Assembly (NCBI GenBank): GCA_027019685.1 | Contig: JALUWH010000271.1 | Coordinates: forward strand, 1-6,909 | Length of the DNA stretch: 6,909 nt | Source of the DNA: Ghiorsea sp. | GTDB lineage: Bacteria > Pseudomonadota > Zetaproteobacteria > Mariprofundales > Mariprofundaceae | Direction: 5' to 3' | Shown: piece after piece, positions 5,703 through 6,909 of the stretch | Numbering within the stretch: the first letter of the stretch is position 1 | How the letters are laid out: each line of letters starts with the position of its first letter | The notes under the pieces: model-generated | Told to the model about the DNA's origin: nothing | Database searches by the model: none | The model's input: the letters and a program-made list of their open reading frames with translations, nothing else | Translations under genes and position numbers: made by a program

Positions 5703-5779
5703 GTCCCCATCGTCTAGTCGGCCTAGGACACCGCCCTTTCACGGCGGCAACAGGGGTTCGAATCCCCTTGGGGATGCCA
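5703..5779 (+). tRNA. tRNA-Glu, anticodon UUC
   Basis: A full cloverleaf can be drawn. The acceptor stem is GTCCCCA (5703-5709) with TGGGGAT (5769-5775), closed at the end by a G1-U72 wobble. The D arm is GTCT/GGAC. The anticodon stem CCGCC/GGCGG (5731-5735/5743-5747) encloses loop CTTTCAC, giving anticodon TTC (5738-5740). The T arm is AGGGG/CCCCT with loop TTCGAAT. Discriminator G73 (5776) and an encoded CCA (5777-5779) complete it. It is very close to E. coli tRNA-Glu, with one extra base in the D loop. It is a single-gene unit with its own promoter and terminator, lying after pdxJ. Besides translation, Glu-tRNA(Glu) feeds haem synthesis through glutamyl-tRNA reductase in most proteobacteria. 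Confidence 0.98.
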
Positions 5780-5782
5780 GTT

Positions 5783-5819
5783 AACCCCAGTTATGGAAAC
5801 ATAGCTGGGGTTTATTTTT
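5783..5819 (+). terminator. Strong intrinsic terminator after tRNA-Glu
   Basis: Arms 5783-5795 and 5800-5812 form a 13-bp stem: eight perfect pairs (AACCCCAG/CTGGGGTT), then one T-G wobble and four more pairs. It is capped by a GAAA tetraloop (5796-5799) and followed by TTTATTTTTA. Only 3 nt separate it from the tRNA CCA end. The T tract is on the plus side only, so it is directed at the tRNA transcript. The rest of the gap to 5948 holds short palindromes such as AAAGCTTT (5838-5845) and CAAGCTTG (5911-5918) but no gene that I can support. Confidence 0.95.
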
Positions 5820-5897
5820 ATCCACTATCCATTGCGTAAAGCTTTTTCTTTTCAGATGTCAGGTTGAAATGATGTTTTATAACCTTTGAGAAATTTC

Positions 5898-5909
5898 GCA
5901 CTAGAGTGC
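5898..5909. repeat. Short inverted repeat GCACT-AG-AGTGC downstream of the phospholipase gene
   Basis: Five-base arms (5898-5902 and 5905-5909) are separated by two bases and are followed by the 8-bp palindrome CAAGCTTG (5911-5918). The loop is too short for an RNA hairpin with these arms alone, and no T run follows on the minus strand, so it is not a convincing terminator for the phospholipase gene. Function unknown. Confidence 0.25.
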
Positions 5910-5948
5910 TCAAGCTTGTTTCGTTATATTTTGCTATAAATTATTATA

Positions 5949-6909
5949 TCAGTAATCAAAATCTATACCCAAACCTAGAGAATAATAAGGTGTTGAGTAG
6001 TCAGATAACCTTTCCATAGGTCCATTGTGTATTTTTAGATACCAAGGAATGCTCCACGAATCACTTTTAGAGCCTGATAGTATGGTGAGTTTGAAATCAA
6101 TAGATGCACCTGCCAAACCTTTGTCACCAACCGTGAAATCCAGCCCTACACCTATAGAGTCCAAAACGCTTTTGAAAATAGGCTCATCAAATCTTTCTGA
6201 GAATGAAAGGGTGATACGGTCATAATCACTAAATTTTGTTTGTGTTCCTGCAAGAGGTCCCCATGTAATTGATGCTTCTTCGTCTTTTTGTTTGACGTAT
6301 ATTTTATAGTTTACAAGGAATGTACCTTGGTCGGTTAACCCTTTGCCACCTAAGGCTAGGGTGATGTAGTTGCCAGACCTGCTTAGAGCATCAAAGTATT
6401 CGTGTTTACCTTGGTTGTACTCAACTTGTGTTAGATATTCACCCGCAGTATTTTTTAAGTCTGCGCTAATTACTTGCCCATTGGATCTATGTTCAAGGCT
6501 AATACCCCACCAACCTATGGCTTGCGAAAGGTCTGTGTTTTCCCAAACAAAATGAATCGCAGGGTTGTTTAACCTGTTAATGATTGGTTTGGATGCACGC
6601 ACAGTATCGTTGCCCGTATCATACATATAAAAATCAAATGCAGTTGTATAGCTAAAAAAGATATTCATGCCACCGACATCTTGAGAAGGGCATAAAGTTT
6701 GTTTTAGAAACTTCCCTGGTTTATTGCTGCAGTTAAAAAAGTCATAACGAAAGGAGAAATTACCTGCCAATGCCTTTTCATCGCCACCAGATGTTTGTTG
6801 CACAATTAATACTTCATTGTCTTTATATGGGTGAAAGCGTCCGTTTTCAGCCGCATAAACATGACTAAAGGGTAAAATAAGTACCAAAAGTATGATGTTA
6901 AACAAAAAC
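5949..6909 (-). CDS. PldA-like outer-membrane phospholipase A (5' end probably outside window)
   Basis: About 318 residues are readable. The N-terminus is a Sec signal peptide: a hydrophobic run followed by HVYA, with cleavage likely after A18. The mature part begins with a PldA-like segment (FHPYKDNEVLIVQQT, then EKALAG) and continues with FSYTTAFDFYMYDTG (84-98) and INRLNNPAIHFVWEN (109-123), matching the beta-strands before the active site of OMPLA. EHRSNGQ (138-144) fits the HxSNG active-site motif, giving H139 and S141. SRSGN (175-179) fits SRSWN, giving N179 as the third triad residue. The end (LGLGIDFDY) resembles an outer-membrane beta-signal with a terminal aromatic. OMPLA hydrolyses phospholipids in the outer leaflet as a calcium-dependent dimer. 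In this numbering residue 1 is a TTG codon (6903-6905); it lacks a basic n-region and the frame is open to the edge, so the true start is probably upstream, beyond 6909. Cysteines at 59 and 72 might form a disulfide. pldA is a likely name, but divergence makes me leave the symbol blank. Confidence 0.75.
   Translation of the reverse strand, partial: FLFNIILLVLILPFSHVYAAENGRFHPYKDNEVLIVQQTSGGDEKALAGNFSFRYDFFNCSNKPGKFLKQTLCPSQDVGGMNIFFSYTTAFDFYMYDTGNDTVRASKPIINRLNNPAIHFVWENTDLSQAIGWWGISLEHRSNGQVISADLKNTAGEYLTQVEYNQGKHEYFDALSRSGNYITLALGGKGLTDQGTFLVNYKIYVKQKDEEASITWGPLAGTQTKFSDYDRITLSFSERFDEPIFKSVLDSIGVGLDFTVGDKGLAGASIDFKLTILSGSKSDSWSIPWYLKIHNGPMERLSDYSTPYYSLGLGIDFDY

Noticed and set aside
5703..5948. 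tRNA-Glu as an integration site for a mobile element
   Set aside because: No integrase, no repeated tRNA 3' end and no foreign-looking genes are visible; the terminator follows the tRNA directly. The window ends soon after, so this cannot be fully excluded.
5820..5948. Terminator for the phospholipase gene or a small gene in this gap
   Set aside because: Only short AT-rich palindromes without T tracts are seen, and no ORF has a plausible start and ribosome binding site.
1..6909. CRISPR array, toxin-antitoxin pair, phage defence or IS element
   Set aside because: No regularly spaced repeats, transposase or integrase motifs, or small gene pairs are present; every sizeable ORF is a recognised housekeeping gene, the GST or the phospholipase.

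Overview
The window looks like an ordinary chromosomal housekeeping region of a moderately AT-rich Gram-negative bacterium, most likely a proteobacterium. The evidence is a CmoA-type tRNA-modification enzyme, an outer-membrane phospholipase A relative, a tRNA with an encoded CCA end, and histidine and pyridoxal-phosphate biosynthesis genes of proteobacterial type. Gamma- or zeta-proteobacteria are plausible, but the sequence alone does not decide this. I see no IS element, integrase, phage gene, CRISPR array or defence system, and no clear candidate for an undescribed multi-gene system.

Layout. (1) Positions 1-950, plus strand: the 3' end of hisA, then hisF with no gap between stop and start. 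(2) Positions 1007-1612, minus strand: a small Omega-like glutathione S-transferase gene, convergent with hisF. (3) Positions 1800-3302, plus strand: cmoA and cysE, 18 bp apart and probably co-transcribed. (4) Positions 3448-5608, plus strand: rpsP, rimM, trmD and pdxJ. The first three are tightly coupled (1-nt gap, then 22-nt overlap). pdxJ lies where rplS (ribosomal protein L19) stands in many bacteria. (5) Positions 5653-5819: a stand-alone tRNA-Glu(UUC) unit with a consensus -35 box, a GC-rich discriminator and a very clear intrinsic terminator. (6) Positions 5949-6909, minus strand: a divergent PldA-like outer-membrane phospholipase, cut by the right edge.

How the genes fit together. HisA and HisF catalyse consecutive steps of histidine synthesis. 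CmoA (wobble U34), TrmD (G37), RimM (30S maturation) and S16 are translation-apparatus genes, and a tRNA gene follows. CysE makes O-acetylserine for cysteine synthesis, and its tail ends in the isoleucine that docks into CysK in well-studied homologues. PdxJ makes pyridoxine 5'-phosphate, precursor of the cofactor PLP that CysK uses.

Points most worth a second look: the phospholipase, whose Asn of the catalytic triad appears displaced by an insertion; the trmD-pdxJ junction; the G1-U72 end pair of tRNA-Glu; and the palindrome inside the putative rpsP promoter.
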